From: VXYL01 sp965116345
GTDB taxonomy: Bacteria > Pseudomonadota > Gammaproteobacteria > Pseudomonadales > Azotimanducaceae
Reading direction: 5' to 3'
Length of the DNA stretch: 64,000 nt
Assembly: GCA_965116345.1 (NCBI GenBank)
Contig: OZ220680.1
Span: 1,550,001 to 1,614,000, forward strand
The notes beneath the pieces are model-generated. The model was not told where the DNA came from. It did no database searches and was given only the letters and a program-made list of their open reading frames with translations. A program made the position numbers and the translations under genes. This document shows positions 51,134 through 60,376 of the stretch, piece after piece; position 1 is the stretch's first letter, and the number at the start of each line of letters is the position of its first letter.

Positions 51134-52221
51134 GCGGCTTCCGCCTGCGCGGAGCCGAGGCCGATCAGCGGGTTCAACACCCGCTCGAGCACTTCGCGCT
51201 CGTGCTTGGCGACGGCCTTTTCCGGTTCGCCCAGCGCCATCGCGGCGGCCATGCCCTTGAGATACGGCAGCACGACGTCCGGCTGCCGGTCGCCGAGATG
51301 GCTGCGCAGTTGCGCGTCGTCGAGCAGCCGAGGCAGCGGTCGGGGATGGTTCACCACCAGCGTCGACGGCGCGCCCGACAGGCGCCGCAGCCAGCGCGCC
51401 GCCACGGACACGCCGGCGGGGGTCGGCTCGAATACGATGACGTGATTGCTGGCGACATGCCGCAGCGCCTCGAACCGCGCCACGTCGAGACCGCAGACCA
51501 GCACCATGTGGGCGCCGGCCGAGAGTGCGCCGACGAGACGCGGCAGCGTGGCCTCGTCGGCGCGGGCGTCGAGATGGTCCATCGGATAGGCCACCAGGCC
51601 GATGCGCGGCGACACCCGTGCCACCAGCCGGTCGACGCCGGCGACGGCGCCCTCGGCGAGGGCCTGGGCCAGGCCGCGTTCCGGTTCGGTGTCCAGCGCC
51701 AGCGCCAGGGTGCCGAAGTCGCCGTCGAAATCGGCGCAGGTGACGTACCGGCCGCGGTCGCCGGCCAGCCGCGCAAGCAGCGTGGTCACGGTGTTGGCGC
51801 CCATGCCCTTGCCCAGCACCAGCACGACGCGGCTGGTCTGGATCTCGGGACGCCCGTCCTCGTCGCCGTTGTCGTTCTCCACGTCGGCGAGCGCCCTGCG
51901 CAGGTCCACGATCTCCAGCGGCTTCGGCAGGTACAGGAAGACGCCGCCCCGGTACAGTTCGTTGGCAAGCGTCACGCTGTTCTCGGAGCCGGTGGCGAGG
52001 ATCACGGTCTCCGGACGGCACACGCGCAGCAGTTCCACCACATGCACAAGTGGATTCTGCTCGCCGTCGAGATCGACCAGCAGCACGTCCGCCGACGGCT
52101 CCGCCGCGCAGGCCTTGAGGGCGTGCTTGATGGTGCCGCGCCTGACCGTCGCCTGCGGGTCCGCCTCGCCGACGATGGCGCGGCTGTCGTTGTCGCCGAG
52201 GAAGGCGGTAAGTTCGGGCAT
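51130..52221 (-). CDS. tadZ: TadZ/CpaE-like pilus localisation ATPase
   Basis: 363 aa. The N-terminal half has a receiver-like fold (DVLLVDLDGEQNPLVHVVEL; TVILATGSENSVTLANELYR; FLYLPKPLEIVDLRRALADV); the second half is ParA/MinD-like (RVVLVLGKGMGANTVTTLLA, VTCADFDGDFGTLALALDTE). The deviant Walker A is degenerate (GKGMGANTVT, without the usual KT), as in many TadZ proteins, so ATP turnover is doubtful. TadZ places the Tad machine at the pole. Confidence 0.78.
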   Translation of the reverse strand: MPELTAFLGDNDSRAIVGEADPQATVRRGTIKHALKACAAEPSADVLLVDLDGEQNPLVHVVELLRVCRPETVILATGSENSVTLANELYRGGVFLYLPKPLEIVDLRRALADVENDNGDEDGRPEIQTSRVVLVLGKGMGANTVTTLLARLAGDRGRYVTCADFDGDFGTLALALDTEPERGLAQALAEGAVAGVDRLVARVSPRIGLVAYPMDHLDARADEATLPRLVGALSAGAHMVLVCGLDVARFEALRHVASNHVIVFEPTPAGVSVAARWLRRLSGAPSTLVVNHPRPLPRLLDDAQLRSHLGDRQPDVVLPYLKGMAAAMALGEPEKAVAKHEREVLERVLNPLIGLGSAQAEAA

Positions 52222-52225
52222 GGTT

Positions 52226-52579
52226 CTACTTCCCGAGGAACGGCCCGGACGACGCTTCTTCGCCGTCGCTGGTGCCCAGGTGATCGGCCGCGGCTTGGAC
52301 GGCGGAGCGCGCCGGCGTCGGGGTGGCGGTCTTCGCGGCTTCGGCCATGACTTCCCGCAGGAACGACTCGTAGCTGCCCGGCGATGCGCCGAGACTCGCG
52401 GGCGGATGGATCATGCAGCCGCCCAGCGTCGCGTTGGCGAGCACGACGGCCAATGCCTGGGCAAGCGCCCGGGCTGGGCCCGCCGGGAAGCCCCGTGCCG
52501 GCGATGGGTGTTGCCGAACGCTTCCCGGTGGGGGCACCTGCCCTTCTGGTGGTCTCGCGTGCATGGCGGTCACGTGCAT
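52226..52579 (-). CDS. Small Tad-locus lipoprotein
   Basis: About 117 aa, with ATG 52564 as an alternative start. A proline-rich head precedes a hydrophobic stretch and lipobox (ALAVVLANATLGGCMIHPPA), then a short acidic helix-forming tail (SYESFLREVMAEAAKTATP). It occupies the rcpB/cpaD slot between secretin and tadZ and may be the secretin's pilotin-like partner, but it has no visible CpaD similarity. The distance from lipobox to start (about 50 residues) is long for a signal peptide, so the true start may be further inside. Confidence 0.5.
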   Translation of the reverse strand: MHVTAMHARPPEGQVPPPGSVRQHPSPARGFPAGPARALAQALAVVLANATLGGCMIHPPASLGASPGSYESFLREVMAEAAKTATPTPARSAVQAAADHLGTSDGEEASSGPFLGK

Positions 52580-52584
52580 GGCGG

Positions 52585-53988
52585 TCAATAGTGGAATTCG
52601 TTGCCGATCCGCCGCGCCGAGGCGTGGGCGGCGTGCGTGAGGCCGGGGACGCCGGCGACGATGGTCGGGGTCACCACGATGATGAGTTCGGCGGAGTCGT
52701 CGCGTTCGACGGCGGAACTGAAGAGCGCGCCCCACACCGGCAGTTCCTTCAGCACCGGGATGCCGGTGTTGCTCGACGACGTGGAACGCCGGTACAGGCC
52801 GGCGATGGCGATGGACTCGCCGTCGCCGAGTTCCACCGTGGTGGCAGCGGACCGCTCGTTGATGTTCGGCACCTGGGCGCCGCCGATGGTGGTGCCGCCG
52901 ACGGCGAGCTCGCGCACCTCGGCGCTCACGGCGAGCGAAATCTGACCCCGGGACAGCACCGTCGGCGTGAAGGTGAGGCCGACGCCGGTCTGCTTGTACT
53001 CCGTGCCGACCGCACCGCCCTCGCCCAGCGTCGGCACGGGCACTTCGAGGCCCGAGAAGAACTCCGCCGGCTGGCCGCTCATGGTGGTGAGGCTCGGGCG
53101 GGCATGCACGGTGACCAGGCCGTTGCGGGCCAGGGCGTCCAGGAAGCCGGTCAGGCGGTACTTGCCGCTGTTGACCGCGTGGGTCTTGGAGAGCACGACG
53201 CCGCCTTCGCCGCCGCGCACGGCGGGCATCCCGGTGGCGAGTTCCTCGGCCTCAATCTCGTACAGGAGCCGGCCGGCCCCGTCGCTCCGGACGATGGTCT
53301 GCTCCAACACCCGACCGACCTGGTAGGCGCCGGTGCCGAGGCGCACGCCGGTATCCCAGATCCACTCGGTCACGTCGTCGAAGGGGTTGAGGTCCACCGA
53401 CCAGTCGATGCCGAGTTCGTTGGCGACGCTGCGCGAGACCTCCGAGATCAGCACTTCGAGGCTGACCTGCGCCGGGGACGCCAGTTCCAGGGCGTCGATC
53501 ACCTGCCCCGACGCCACGGCGCGCACCCCTTCGAGCACGCGGGCCGCCTGGGCGGGACTCTTGGCGACGCCGCTGACGAACAGCGTGCCGCCGACGGCGT
53601 CGACCTCGATGCCGGACGCGCCCGCCAGATGCGCCACCACCCGGTTGGCGTGATCGGTCTGCGCATTCACGCGCACGGCGTAGGACTTGATCGGCACGCC
53701 GCTGGCGCCGCGCACGTCCACGCTGGTGATGCCCGGCGCCTTGCCGAAAACCACGATGTGGCGCGGGTCCACGACCGCGACATCCGCCACCTCCGGATCC
53801 GCGACGATGGCCGCCTCGGCGTCGGCGTCGAGCGCAATTCCCTCCGCCATGCCCGGCGTCAGGACCACGGTCTCGCCCGCGGCCCAGCCCGACGCTGCCA
53901 TGCCGATGCAGACCGCGACCGCGGCCGAACCGCGCCGGATATCCGCACGGGCGAGGGCTGGTACGGCCCGCCACCGCAACGGGTTCAT
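52585..53988 (-). CDS. rcpA: Tad secretin RcpA (CpaC)
   Basis: 467 aa. After a signal peptide (VAVCIGMAASGWAAGETVVL) come the BON-like N-domain (DPEVADVAVVDPRHIVVFGK, VDVRGASGVPIKSYAVRVN) and the secretin core (PAQVSLEVLISEVSRSVANE; TMSGQPAEFFSGLEVPVPTL; TGVGLTFTPTVLSRGQISLA; VELGDGESIAIAGLYRR; GIPVLKELPVWGALFSS). It forms the outer-membrane pore. The ATG overlaps the rcpC stop. Confidence 0.88.
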   Translation of the reverse strand: MNPLRWRAVPALARADIRRGSAAVAVCIGMAASGWAAGETVVLTPGMAEGIALDADAEAAIVADPEVADVAVVDPRHIVVFGKAPGITSVDVRGASGVPIKSYAVRVNAQTDHANRVVAHLAGASGIEVDAVGGTLFVSGVAKSPAQAARVLEGVRAVASGQVIDALELASPAQVSLEVLISEVSRSVANELGIDWSVDLNPFDDVTEWIWDTGVRLGTGAYQVGRVLEQTIVRSDGAGRLLYEIEAEELATGMPAVRGGEGGVVLSKTHAVNSGKYRLTGFLDALARNGLVTVHARPSLTTMSGQPAEFFSGLEVPVPTLGEGGAVGTEYKQTGVGLTFTPTVLSRGQISLAVSAEVRELAVGGTTIGGAQVPNINERSAATTVELGDGESIAIAGLYRRSTSSSNTGIPVLKELPVWGALFSSAVERDDSAELIIVVTPTIVAGVPGLTHAAHASARRIGNEFHY

Positions 53989-54923
53989 GTTTCGGCCCGC
54001 AGCGCCAGCGTTGCCGATCCCGAGCCCCGGTACACGCGCACGGCGGGCGGCGGCGCGGAATCGTCGAGCTGCGGCATGACGTCCGCGAGGCGCATCTGCC
54101 TCGCCGGATCGCCGACGGTGTCGGTTGCGCGGATCGAGCGCGTGGCCAGCGTCAGATGGCCCACCGCCAGCGCCACGGCGATGCGTTCGGCGTCCGGCGG
54201 CAGCACTTCCAGGGTGAACGTCGAACCGTCGGGCGCCCGGGTCGGCACCAGGTCCCCGGCCTGCGCTAGGCTGACGGTGCCGTAGCGGCCGAGCGACAGC
54301 ACGTCCTCGCCGACGGCAAGGACGCGCGTATCCCGTACGATGGTGCGCGACGCCGCGCCGTCCCGGGTCGCAGTGGACACCATGATGACGTCCACCCGGT
54401 CGCCGGGGTAGATGATCCGCGCGGACGTGGTGGCGGAATCGACGTTCACCGTCACCGCCCGCATCCCCGGCGCCAGCACGGCGCTGATGAAACCGGGATG
54501 GCCCGGCATCAGCAGCTTGTCCCAGGACACCATGGCCCCCGCCTCGACGATGCGCCGGCTGACCGCGCCCACCACCGCGCGCAGCGGCACCGCGCCCTCC
54601 ACGACCGCCATGTCGACGTCCACCGGGCCGTGCCACTCGCGCCATTCCAGGAGATCCTCGCTCAGGAGGACGCCCTGGGGAATGTCGCGGTTGGCGACCA
54701 GCACCGAGGGATACACCGCCGGCGGTTCAGGTGGGGGCGGAGGTTCGGCCGGAGCCTCGACCGCCGCCGGGGCGGCGGCGACCTTCGGCGGTTCGTCGTC
54801 CCCGCCGCCGATCAAGAGGTCCGTGCCGAGCAACAGCCACGCCCCTACGGCGGCCACCGCGGCGACGATCACCGGCACCGGGCGGACGCCGTAGGCGCGG
54901 CGGGGAAGTGAACTCATGGGCAT
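53985..54923 (-). CDS. rcpC: Tad pilus assembly protein RcpC (CpaB), SAF domain
   Basis: 312 aa. One N-terminal span (PVIVAAVAAVGAWLLLG), a proline-rich linker, the SAF domain (PSVLVANRDIPQGVLLSEDL) and an RcpC domain (FISAVLAPGMRAVTVNVDSA; IIYPGDRVDVIMVSTATRDG; FTLEVLPPDAERIAVALAVG). It is periplasmic and may link secretin to peptidoglycan. ATG 54923 or 54917 may be used. Confidence 0.85.
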   Translation of the reverse strand: MPMSSLPRRAYGVRPVPVIVAAVAAVGAWLLLGTDLLIGGGDDEPPKVAAAPAAVEAPAEPPPPPEPPAVYPSVLVANRDIPQGVLLSEDLLEWREWHGPVDVDMAVVEGAVPLRAVVGAVSRRIVEAGAMVSWDKLLMPGHPGFISAVLAPGMRAVTVNVDSATTSARIIYPGDRVDVIMVSTATRDGAASRTIVRDTRVLAVGEDVLSLGRYGTVSLAQAGDLVPTRAPDGSTFTLEVLPPDAERIAVALAVGHLTLATRSIRATDTVGDPARQMRLADVMPQLDDSAPPPAVRVYRGSGSATLALRAET

Positions 54924-54932
54924 TGGCCTGTC

Positions 54933-55388
54933 CTACGCGCCCACGGCCAGTTCGACCGCGCGCCAGAGCAGCAGCACCACCGCCGGCGGCGCCACGGCAC
55001 ACGCCAGCGGCAGGCCGCGGCGGACGAGACGGCGCCCGAGGGCGAACGCGTGCGCCGACAGCACCAGCGTCAACGCGCCGGCGGCGAGGAGCGTCAGACC
55101 GAAGTCCACCGGCCCGAGCCAGAGCCCGAGCGCGGCGGCGAATTTGACATCGCCGCCGCCGACCCAACCCGCCGCCCACAGCACCGCCCCTGCACAGAGC
55201 GCGAACGCTCCGCAGACGGCGCCAGCGAGCGGCACGCCGCCGAGCAGCTCAGGCGCGGCAACCGACGCGACCGCCCAACCCGCAGCGAGAACCGCCGCCG
55301 GCCAGTGCGGAATGCGCCGGTGGCGCCAGTCGGCCCATGCCGCGCCGACCACCGTGGACACGCTCATCAGCACCATGATGGGGAACAC
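54933..55388 (-). CDS. tadV: Tad prepilin peptidase TadV (CpaA)
   Basis: 151 aa, the short GxGD aspartyl protease without an N-methylase domain. The two catalytic aspartates are in ADWRHRRIPHW and WVGGGDVKFAAALGLWLGP. It should process the Flp pilin and TadE/F. No separate GspO-type peptidase is present in the window for the type II pseudopilins, so that enzyme must be encoded elsewhere. Confidence 0.88.
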   Translation of the reverse strand: MFPIMVLMSVSTVVGAAWADWRHRRIPHWPAAVLAAGWAVASVAAPELLGGVPLAGAVCGAFALCAGAVLWAAGWVGGGDVKFAAALGLWLGPVDFGLTLLAAGALTLVLSAHAFALGRRLVRRGLPLACAVAPPAVVLLLWRAVELAVGA

Positions 55389-55394
55389 GATGCC

Positions 55395-55661
55395 TTAATC
55401 GATGACGTCACCGGCCTCCTTGGCCTCTGTCGTCGACGCCTCCATTTCTTCCCCGATTTCCTTGAACATCGTTTTGAAGTCGCCACCCAGGACCACGGCA
55501 CCAGCACCCACTATCGCGACTACCGCCACCAGAATGAGCGCGTACTCCACCGTGGAGACGCCCTTGGTCTTCCGCGAGGGGCCGCCCCGCACGGTCGCCG
55601 GCGCGGATTGCGCCGAACGTTCCTTGTTGCGCCGCAAGGCGCTCCTCAGCCAATGGGTCAT
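55395..55661 (-). CDS. flp: Flp-type pilin
   Basis: 88 aa with a long basic leader (35 residues) then the Flp cleavage context and helix (TKGVSTVEYALILVAVVAIV), including the conserved G/VEYAL motif, and a short acidic tail (FKEIGEEMEASTTEA). AAGGAG lies eight bases upstream of the ATG, the strongest ribosome site in the Tad locus, as befits the major pilin. The leader is longer than usual for Flp. It is the first gene of the Tad locus; the 134-base gap to amt should hold its promoter. Confidence 0.88.
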   Translation of the reverse strand: MTHWLRSALRRNKERSAQSAPATVRGGPSRKTKGVSTVEYALILVAVVAIVGAGAVVLGGDFKTMFKEIGEEMEASTTEAKEAGDVID

Positions 55662-55795
55662 GTCATAGCTCCTTGTGCTTGCCCACTGATGAAATGCGGT
55701 TCGTGCTCCGTGTCCGAACGGACTAGCGGCACACCCACCGCGCCCACTCCGCCGCGCTCAATGCCCGGCAGAATTCCAATTGATCTTCCAGGCGC

Positions 55796-57136
55796 TCATG
55801 CCTGCACATCGGCCGTGGCCTCGTCGCCGCCAATCATCTCGCCGTGCTGGCTGTAGTCCAAGCCCTCGGTCTCCTGCTCCGGGGCGACGCGCAGGCCCAC
55901 CGTCCACTTGAGCGGCAGCAGGATCGCCGCGGTGCCGATCGCGCTCCACGCGGCCACCGCCAGCACGCCCTCGATCTGCACCCAGACCTGGCGCGGGTTG
56001 CCGTCCACTAGGCCGCTGGCGCCACCGATCTCCCCGAGCGCGAATACGCCCGTGAGCGCGGCGCCGAGCAGCCCGCCGATGCCGTGGATGCCGAACACGT
56101 CCAGCGCGTCGTCGTAGCCGAGCCGGTACTTGAGCCAGGCGCACGCCGCGCAGCAGGAGAAGCCGGCGATCATGCCGATGGCGATGCCGCCCGCCGGGGA
56201 CACGTAGCCCGCTGCGGGCGTCGACGCGACCAGTCCCGCCACCGCGCCGGAGACGAGGCCGAGAACGCTGGGCTTCCTCACCATCCACCACTCGTAGCCC
56301 ATCCAGGTGAGCGCCCCGGCGGCCGCGGCGGTCTGCGTGACCAGCATGGCGTAGGCGGCGTTGGCACCCGCGGAGAGCGAGGAGCCGGCACTGAAGCCGA
56401 ACCAGCCGATCCACAGGAGCGACACGCCGATCACGCTGAACAGCGGATTGTGCGGCGCCATGTTCTCGGTGCCGTAGCCCGTGCGTCGCCCGACCAGCAG
56501 GCAGGCCACCAGCCCGGCGACGCCGGCGTTGATGTGCACGATGGTGCCGCCCGCGTAGTCGAGGACGCCTTCCTCCTTCAGGAAGCCGCCGCCCCAGATC
56601 CAGTGCACGACCGGCGCGTAGACGACGAGCGACCAGACGCCTATGAACGCGAGGACCGCGGAGAACTTCATGCGGTCCGCCACGGAGCCGGTGATGAGCG
56701 CCGCCGCGACCACCGCGAAGCCGAGCTGGAAGACCACGTAGACGGACTCGGGGAAGGTGCCGCGGAGGGTGTCGAGGTCGAGGTCGGCGAGGAACAGCAT
56801 GCCGAGGTCGCCGACGAACTCGCCGGTGCCCGAAAACGCCAGGCTGTAGCCGAACAGCACCCAGAGCACGGAGACGAGGCAGCAGATCGCGAAGCACTGG
56901 CCCGCGATCGAGAGCATGTTCTTGCGCCGCACCATGCCGCTGTAGAAGAGCGCGATCCCGGGCACGGTCATCACCAGCCCGAGCACGGCGGCAGTGAGCA
57001 TCCACGCGGTGTTGCCGGTGTCGAGGCCCTCGGCCGCACTGGCCGGAACGGCCCCGAAGACGAGCCAGGAGGCCAACGCGGCCGCGGCTGGTCCTGTGCG
57101 GCTCCCGGACCGCTTGAAGTCGCAGCGTCCCGTCAC
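55796..57136 (-). CDS. amt: Ammonium transporter (Amt/MEP family)
   Basis: 446 aa with an apparent signal peptide (AALASWLVFGAVPASAAEG) and eleven helices. The twin histidines of the pore are at about H178 (YAPVVHWIWGGG) and H351 (DVFGIHGIGGLLGA), and the signature DYAGGTIVHINAGVAGLVA is intact. No glnK (PII) gene is linked, which is unusual because amt is normally paired with it. Instead the gene is the last of a five-gene operon with a histidine kinase and a di-haem protein; its GTG overlaps the preceding TGA (GTGA). It may serve here as an ammonium sensor as well as a transporter (inference). Confidence 0.92.
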   Translation of the reverse strand: MTGRCDFKRSGSRTGPAAAALASWLVFGAVPASAAEGLDTGNTAWMLTAAVLGLVMTVPGIALFYSGMVRRKNMLSIAGQCFAICCLVSVLWVLFGYSLAFSGTGEFVGDLGMLFLADLDLDTLRGTFPESVYVVFQLGFAVVAAALITGSVADRMKFSAVLAFIGVWSLVVYAPVVHWIWGGGFLKEEGVLDYAGGTIVHINAGVAGLVACLLVGRRTGYGTENMAPHNPLFSVIGVSLLWIGWFGFSAGSSLSAGANAAYAMLVTQTAAAAGALTWMGYEWWMVRKPSVLGLVSGAVAGLVASTPAAGYVSPAGGIAIGMIAGFSCCAACAWLKYRLGYDDALDVFGIHGIGGLLGAALTGVFALGEIGGASGLVDGNPRQVWVQIEGVLAVAAWSAIGTAAILLPLKWTVGLRVAPEQETEGLDYSQHGEMIGGDEATADVQA

Positions 57137-57645
57137 GGACCAACCCTCCCGATCCGGTCCGCGGCGTCGGCGACCTCGTCGTCGGACGCCGCCTCGGGAG
57201 CGTCGTCCCCACCGGGGCGCGCCTCGTCGGCACCGAGCGGTTCAAGACCCGCGTAGCCGGGTTCCGCGCCGTCGCCTGCGGTACCCGCGGCCGGATCGAC
57301 GATCTCCTCGACGGCGCGCAGCATGCCGGTGTCCACCCAGGTCAGCGCCAGTACCGCGAGCGCCAGTACGGGCACCGCCAGGGGCCCCCGGGAAGCCTGT
57401 CCGGCGTCGGAGACGCGCCGTCTGGCGGCCTGCGCGGGCACCAGCACCAATGCGACCGGCGCGGCGACCGGCGCGGCAGGGCGTCCCGGGGGCATCGCGA
57501 CCCGTCCCACGCGCGCGCCGACCCGTCGTGCGGCGGCAGCCTGCGCCGCGGCCGACGAGACCGGCGCGCGTGCCGTTCTGGCGGCGGGCGATGCGTTCGG
57601 GGCCGCAGCCGCAGGTCGGCCGAAATGGGCGCGCGGGCCGCTCAT
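57133..57645 (-). CDS. Single-span Ala/Pro-rich membrane protein of unknown function
   Basis: 170 aa. A cytoplasmic Ala/Arg-rich low-complexity half (residues 1-85) is followed by one transmembrane helix (PLAVPVLALAVLALTWVDTG) and an acidic external tail (PGGDDAPEAASDDEVADAAD). No family is recognised. Overlaps on both sides (ATGA, GTGA) show that it is translated with its neighbours, so it is likely a real partner in the operon. Confidence 0.55.
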   Translation of the reverse strand: MSGPRAHFGRPAAAAPNASPAARTARAPVSSAAAQAAAARRVGARVGRVAMPPGRPAAPVAAPVALVLVPAQAARRRVSDAGQASRGPLAVPVLALAVLALTWVDTGMLRAVEEIVDPAAGTAGDGAEPGYAGLEPLGADEARPGGDDAPEAASDDEVADAADRIGRVGP

Positions 57646-58808
57646 GTTCCGTCTCCGGACACGTCGGCAGCAAGCCGGACTTCGTCGCCGGGCGACGGGG
57701 AGGGGGCGGCCACAACGCGCCCGCGCGCTTCCAGTTGTTCCCGGGCGGCGGCCAACTCCAGCCGTTCGGCGGCGAGCCGCTCCCGGTCGGCCTCGATCCG
57801 CCGGTGTGCATCGGCCATGCGCTCGCGCTCGCGCGCAAGTTCCTCGCGTTCCCGCTCGACGAGCGCGCCCGAGTGGCGCAGCCGCTCGAGTTCGTAGGCG
57901 GCGAGTTCCATCGCGGTGGCCGCCTCGGCGAGCGACTCGGGCACGTAGCCCGCCATCGTCGGCTGATCGTCGAAGGCGATCTCGAGGCCGTCGAAGTAGC
58001 CTTGCCAGAACCGCTTGTGCGCGTCCCGGCCGTCCTCTTCAGCCGTCGTTCCGGTGCGCGGCACGTAGTGGATCCGCACCGTCGTTCCGGCCGGGAAGCC
58101 GCGCAGCGGTTCCTCCATGGGCAACTCGGCCCAGGCCGCCGCCATGCGTTGGTAGTCCCATTCCGCGAGCGGCGTCTCGGCGTGCGAGAACCACGCCGCG
58201 TGCTGCTTGAGGTCCGAGAAGACGTAGAGCGTGCCCGGCGCCTCACCGAACTCGCGGGCCGTGGCCTCGAGCGCCTCCACGAGATAGGCGCTGACCGCCG
58301 AGCGGCCAAGCGACTCGAGGGCCAGGGCGTCGACGCGGCGCGCCAGCGTGTCGCGCTGGCCGCAGAAGTGCCTGGCGCTGTCGCGCGCCTCCGGCGGGGC
58401 CTGGGCCGGCAGGTCGCAGTCGTCGGTGGCGTCGTTCTTGGCGGACTCCGCCGCGAGACCCGCGAGGTCGACCGTCTTGCAGAGCCGGCCGAGCAGCGTG
58501 CGCGGCACCTCCGCATGGGGACTCAGGGCGTACACGGCGAGTTCGGTGCCGCGGTCCATCTCGGTCGCGGCCCGGCGCAGGAGGGCGCCGGGAAGCTCGG
58601 CGTGGACGGCGTCGAGTGGTTTGCGGAGATCGACGAGGAAAGCGGCGTGGGAGACGTCGGGCCCGCCGCAGGGGGGCGCGGGTTCGGCGGCGCCGGACGC
58701 CTCGACGCCGCTTTTCCCGTAGGCGAAGTAGACGCCCACCGCGACGACAAGGACGGCCGGAGCCAGCAGTAAGGGCAGGACGGGCCGGCGGCCTGCGCCC
58801 GCCCTCAT
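57642..58808 (-). CDS. vWA-like secreted/anchored protein with C-terminal coiled coil
   Basis: 388 aa. N-terminal anchor (LPLLLAPAVLVVAVGVYFAY). The region 50-260 looks like a Rossmann/vWA-type fold: HAAFLVDLRKPLDAVHAEL at the first strand, TELAVYALSPHAEVPRTLLG, then GTLYVFSDLKQHAAWFSH and TTVRIHYVPRTG, but without a MIDAS DxSxS. Paired cysteines occur in DDCDL and HFCGQRD. Residues ~300-370 are a charged coiled coil (VEREREELARERERMADAHR). It is the third gene of the operon and overlaps both neighbours by four bases. The role is unknown. Confidence 0.55.
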   Translation of the reverse strand: MRAGAGRRPVLPLLLAPAVLVVAVGVYFAYGKSGVEASGAAEPAPPCGGPDVSHAAFLVDLRKPLDAVHAELPGALLRRAATEMDRGTELAVYALSPHAEVPRTLLGRLCKTVDLAGLAAESAKNDATDDCDLPAQAPPEARDSARHFCGQRDTLARRVDALALESLGRSAVSAYLVEALEATAREFGEAPGTLYVFSDLKQHAAWFSHAETPLAEWDYQRMAAAWAELPMEEPLRGFPAGTTVRIHYVPRTGTTAEEDGRDAHKRFWQGYFDGLEIAFDDQPTMAGYVPESLAEAATAMELAAYELERLRHSGALVEREREELARERERMADAHRRIEADRERLAAERLELAAAREQLEARGRVVAAPSPSPGDEVRLAADVSGDGT

Positions 58809-60376
58809 TCCGACATCCCCGGCAGGCTGATGCGGAGCACCGTGCCGCCGCCCGGCTGCGAACCGACGGCGATCCGGCCGCCGTACTTGCGGACGATGTG
58901 CTGCGTGATCGCGAGGCCGACGCCGGGGCGATCGTCCCGGCTACCGGCGAACGGCTCGAACATACGTTCGCGATCCTCGGCCGAGAGACCGATGCCGTTG
59001 TCAATGATGGTGACCAGGGCGTCGCCGCCGTCGCCCGCAGTCTTGATCCGGATCTCACCTTCCTCGACGTCCAGGCCCTTGGCACGGATCGCCCAGACGG
59101 CGTTGTCGAGCACCTGCTCGAGCATCAGGCAGAGCTCGGGCCGCGCCGCGAATATCTGCGGGGCGGCGCCGAGTTCGGCAACCACCCGCGCGCCGTCGTC
59201 GGCGCCGACGGCCTCGAGCGCCGCACCGGCGCAGTCCTTCAGGTCGACCAGGTCGTAGCGGTCGTTGCCCGGGGCGCTCGCGCTCACGAACCGCTCCGCA
59301 AGCGTTGCGATCTCCGCCGCCCGGTCGGTCGCGGCCGCGTCGTCGACGACGGGCAGATCGCGCGCCGCGCGGACGATGTCGGCGCCGACCACCTCCGTCA
59401 GGATGCGGTGCGACCTCAACAGCTTCAGCGCATGGTCCGTCTCGGCGTGGACGCCGGCGCCGTTGGCCGTCGCCGCGATGGGTGCGGAGACTTCGGCGGG
59501 CGCGGGCAGTGCGGACGGGTCCGGCGATGCGACCTTCTCCATGGAAGGCGCTGGGCGCGAGCGCGCGGCGAACACGAAGACCCACACGACGAGCAGGGCG
59601 ACAACGGTCGCCCAGACGCCCGTCATGTAGAGTTCGGCGGTGCGCTCCAGATTGGTCGACTGCGTGTCGAACTCGGCGAGCAGTTCGCCCGCGAGGTCCG
59701 ACACCTCGCCGGACGTGGCCTGCCGGAATATCCGCTCGGTCGGCACCTGCCGCTCAAGAAGGATGCCGGCGTGCGCCAGGAAGTTCGACAGGGCACCGGC
59801 CTGGTCGTCGGCGAGCCCGTCGCCGCCCTCGGCCAGCCGTTCGAGGATCGCCGTCAGGCGTCCCTTCGCCTCGTCCGTGGGCGAGTCCGCGTAGGTTGCG
59901 AGCCCGTCCGCGAGGGCGGTCACGTCGTCGGCGAGCCCGGCATCCGACACCGACCGAGCGATGCTCGCGGCGGCGTTCGGGAGATAGCGGACCGAGTTGC
60001 GGATGACGGAGTTCGCAGTCTTGAAACGCTCGATGCGCTCCTCCTTGGCATCGAGGGCGCTCGCGAACGCGTAGACGTCGTTGGCGAGGCGTTCGGGCAT
60101 GGCGGGGTTGTCGCGCACTGCGTCGAGCAGCGCCTCCCTGAGCCGCCCGACTTCGGGGATGAACGCCGCCAGGGCGTCGTAGTCGCCGAGGGGATCGGAT
60201 CGGACCCGGGCCGTTTCGACGCTCCATTCGGTGGCGAGCTGGCGGATCTGGCGGATGTCCTCGCTCGCCAGGCGGTAGTCCACCGGGTCGGTGCCGCGCG
60301 CGAGCCAGTAGAGCGACGCGGCGGCGGCGAGCAGGATGGCCGACAGGACGAAGCCGGCCTTCATTGCGGTGGTCAT
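58805..60376 (-). CDS. Sensor histidine kinase with DAHL-type periplasmic domain, H-box not evident
   Basis: 523 aa. Two transmembrane helices (FVLSAILLAAAASLYWLA; YMTGVWATVVALLVVWVFVF) enclose an all-helical ~210-residue sensor with the DAHL marker RFKTANSVIRNSVRYLP. The kinase core has an N box (MLEQVLDNAVWAIRAKG), G1 (TIIDNGIGLSAEDRERMFEP), G2 (RPGVGLAITQHIV) and GGGTVLRISLP. Between them the dimerisation region (HALKLLRSHRILTEVV) has no HE/D-x-x-P H-box, so autophosphorylation is uncertain. No response regulator gene is adjacent. It overlaps the MauG-like gene and the vWA-like gene by ATGA. Confidence 0.8.
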   Translation of the reverse strand: MTTAMKAGFVLSAILLAAAASLYWLARGTDPVDYRLASEDIRQIRQLATEWSVETARVRSDPLGDYDALAAFIPEVGRLREALLDAVRDNPAMPERLANDVYAFASALDAKEERIERFKTANSVIRNSVRYLPNAAASIARSVSDAGLADDVTALADGLATYADSPTDEAKGRLTAILERLAEGGDGLADDQAGALSNFLAHAGILLERQVPTERIFRQATSGEVSDLAGELLAEFDTQSTNLERTAELYMTGVWATVVALLVVWVFVFAARSRPAPSMEKVASPDPSALPAPAEVSAPIAATANGAGVHAETDHALKLLRSHRILTEVVGADIVRAARDLPVVDDAAATDRAAEIATLAERFVSASAPGNDRYDLVDLKDCAGAALEAVGADDGARVVAELGAAPQIFAARPELCLMLEQVLDNAVWAIRAKGLDVEEGEIRIKTAGDGGDALVTIIDNGIGLSAEDRERMFEPFAGSRDDRPGVGLAITQHIVRKYGGRIAVGSQPGGGTVLRISLPGMSE

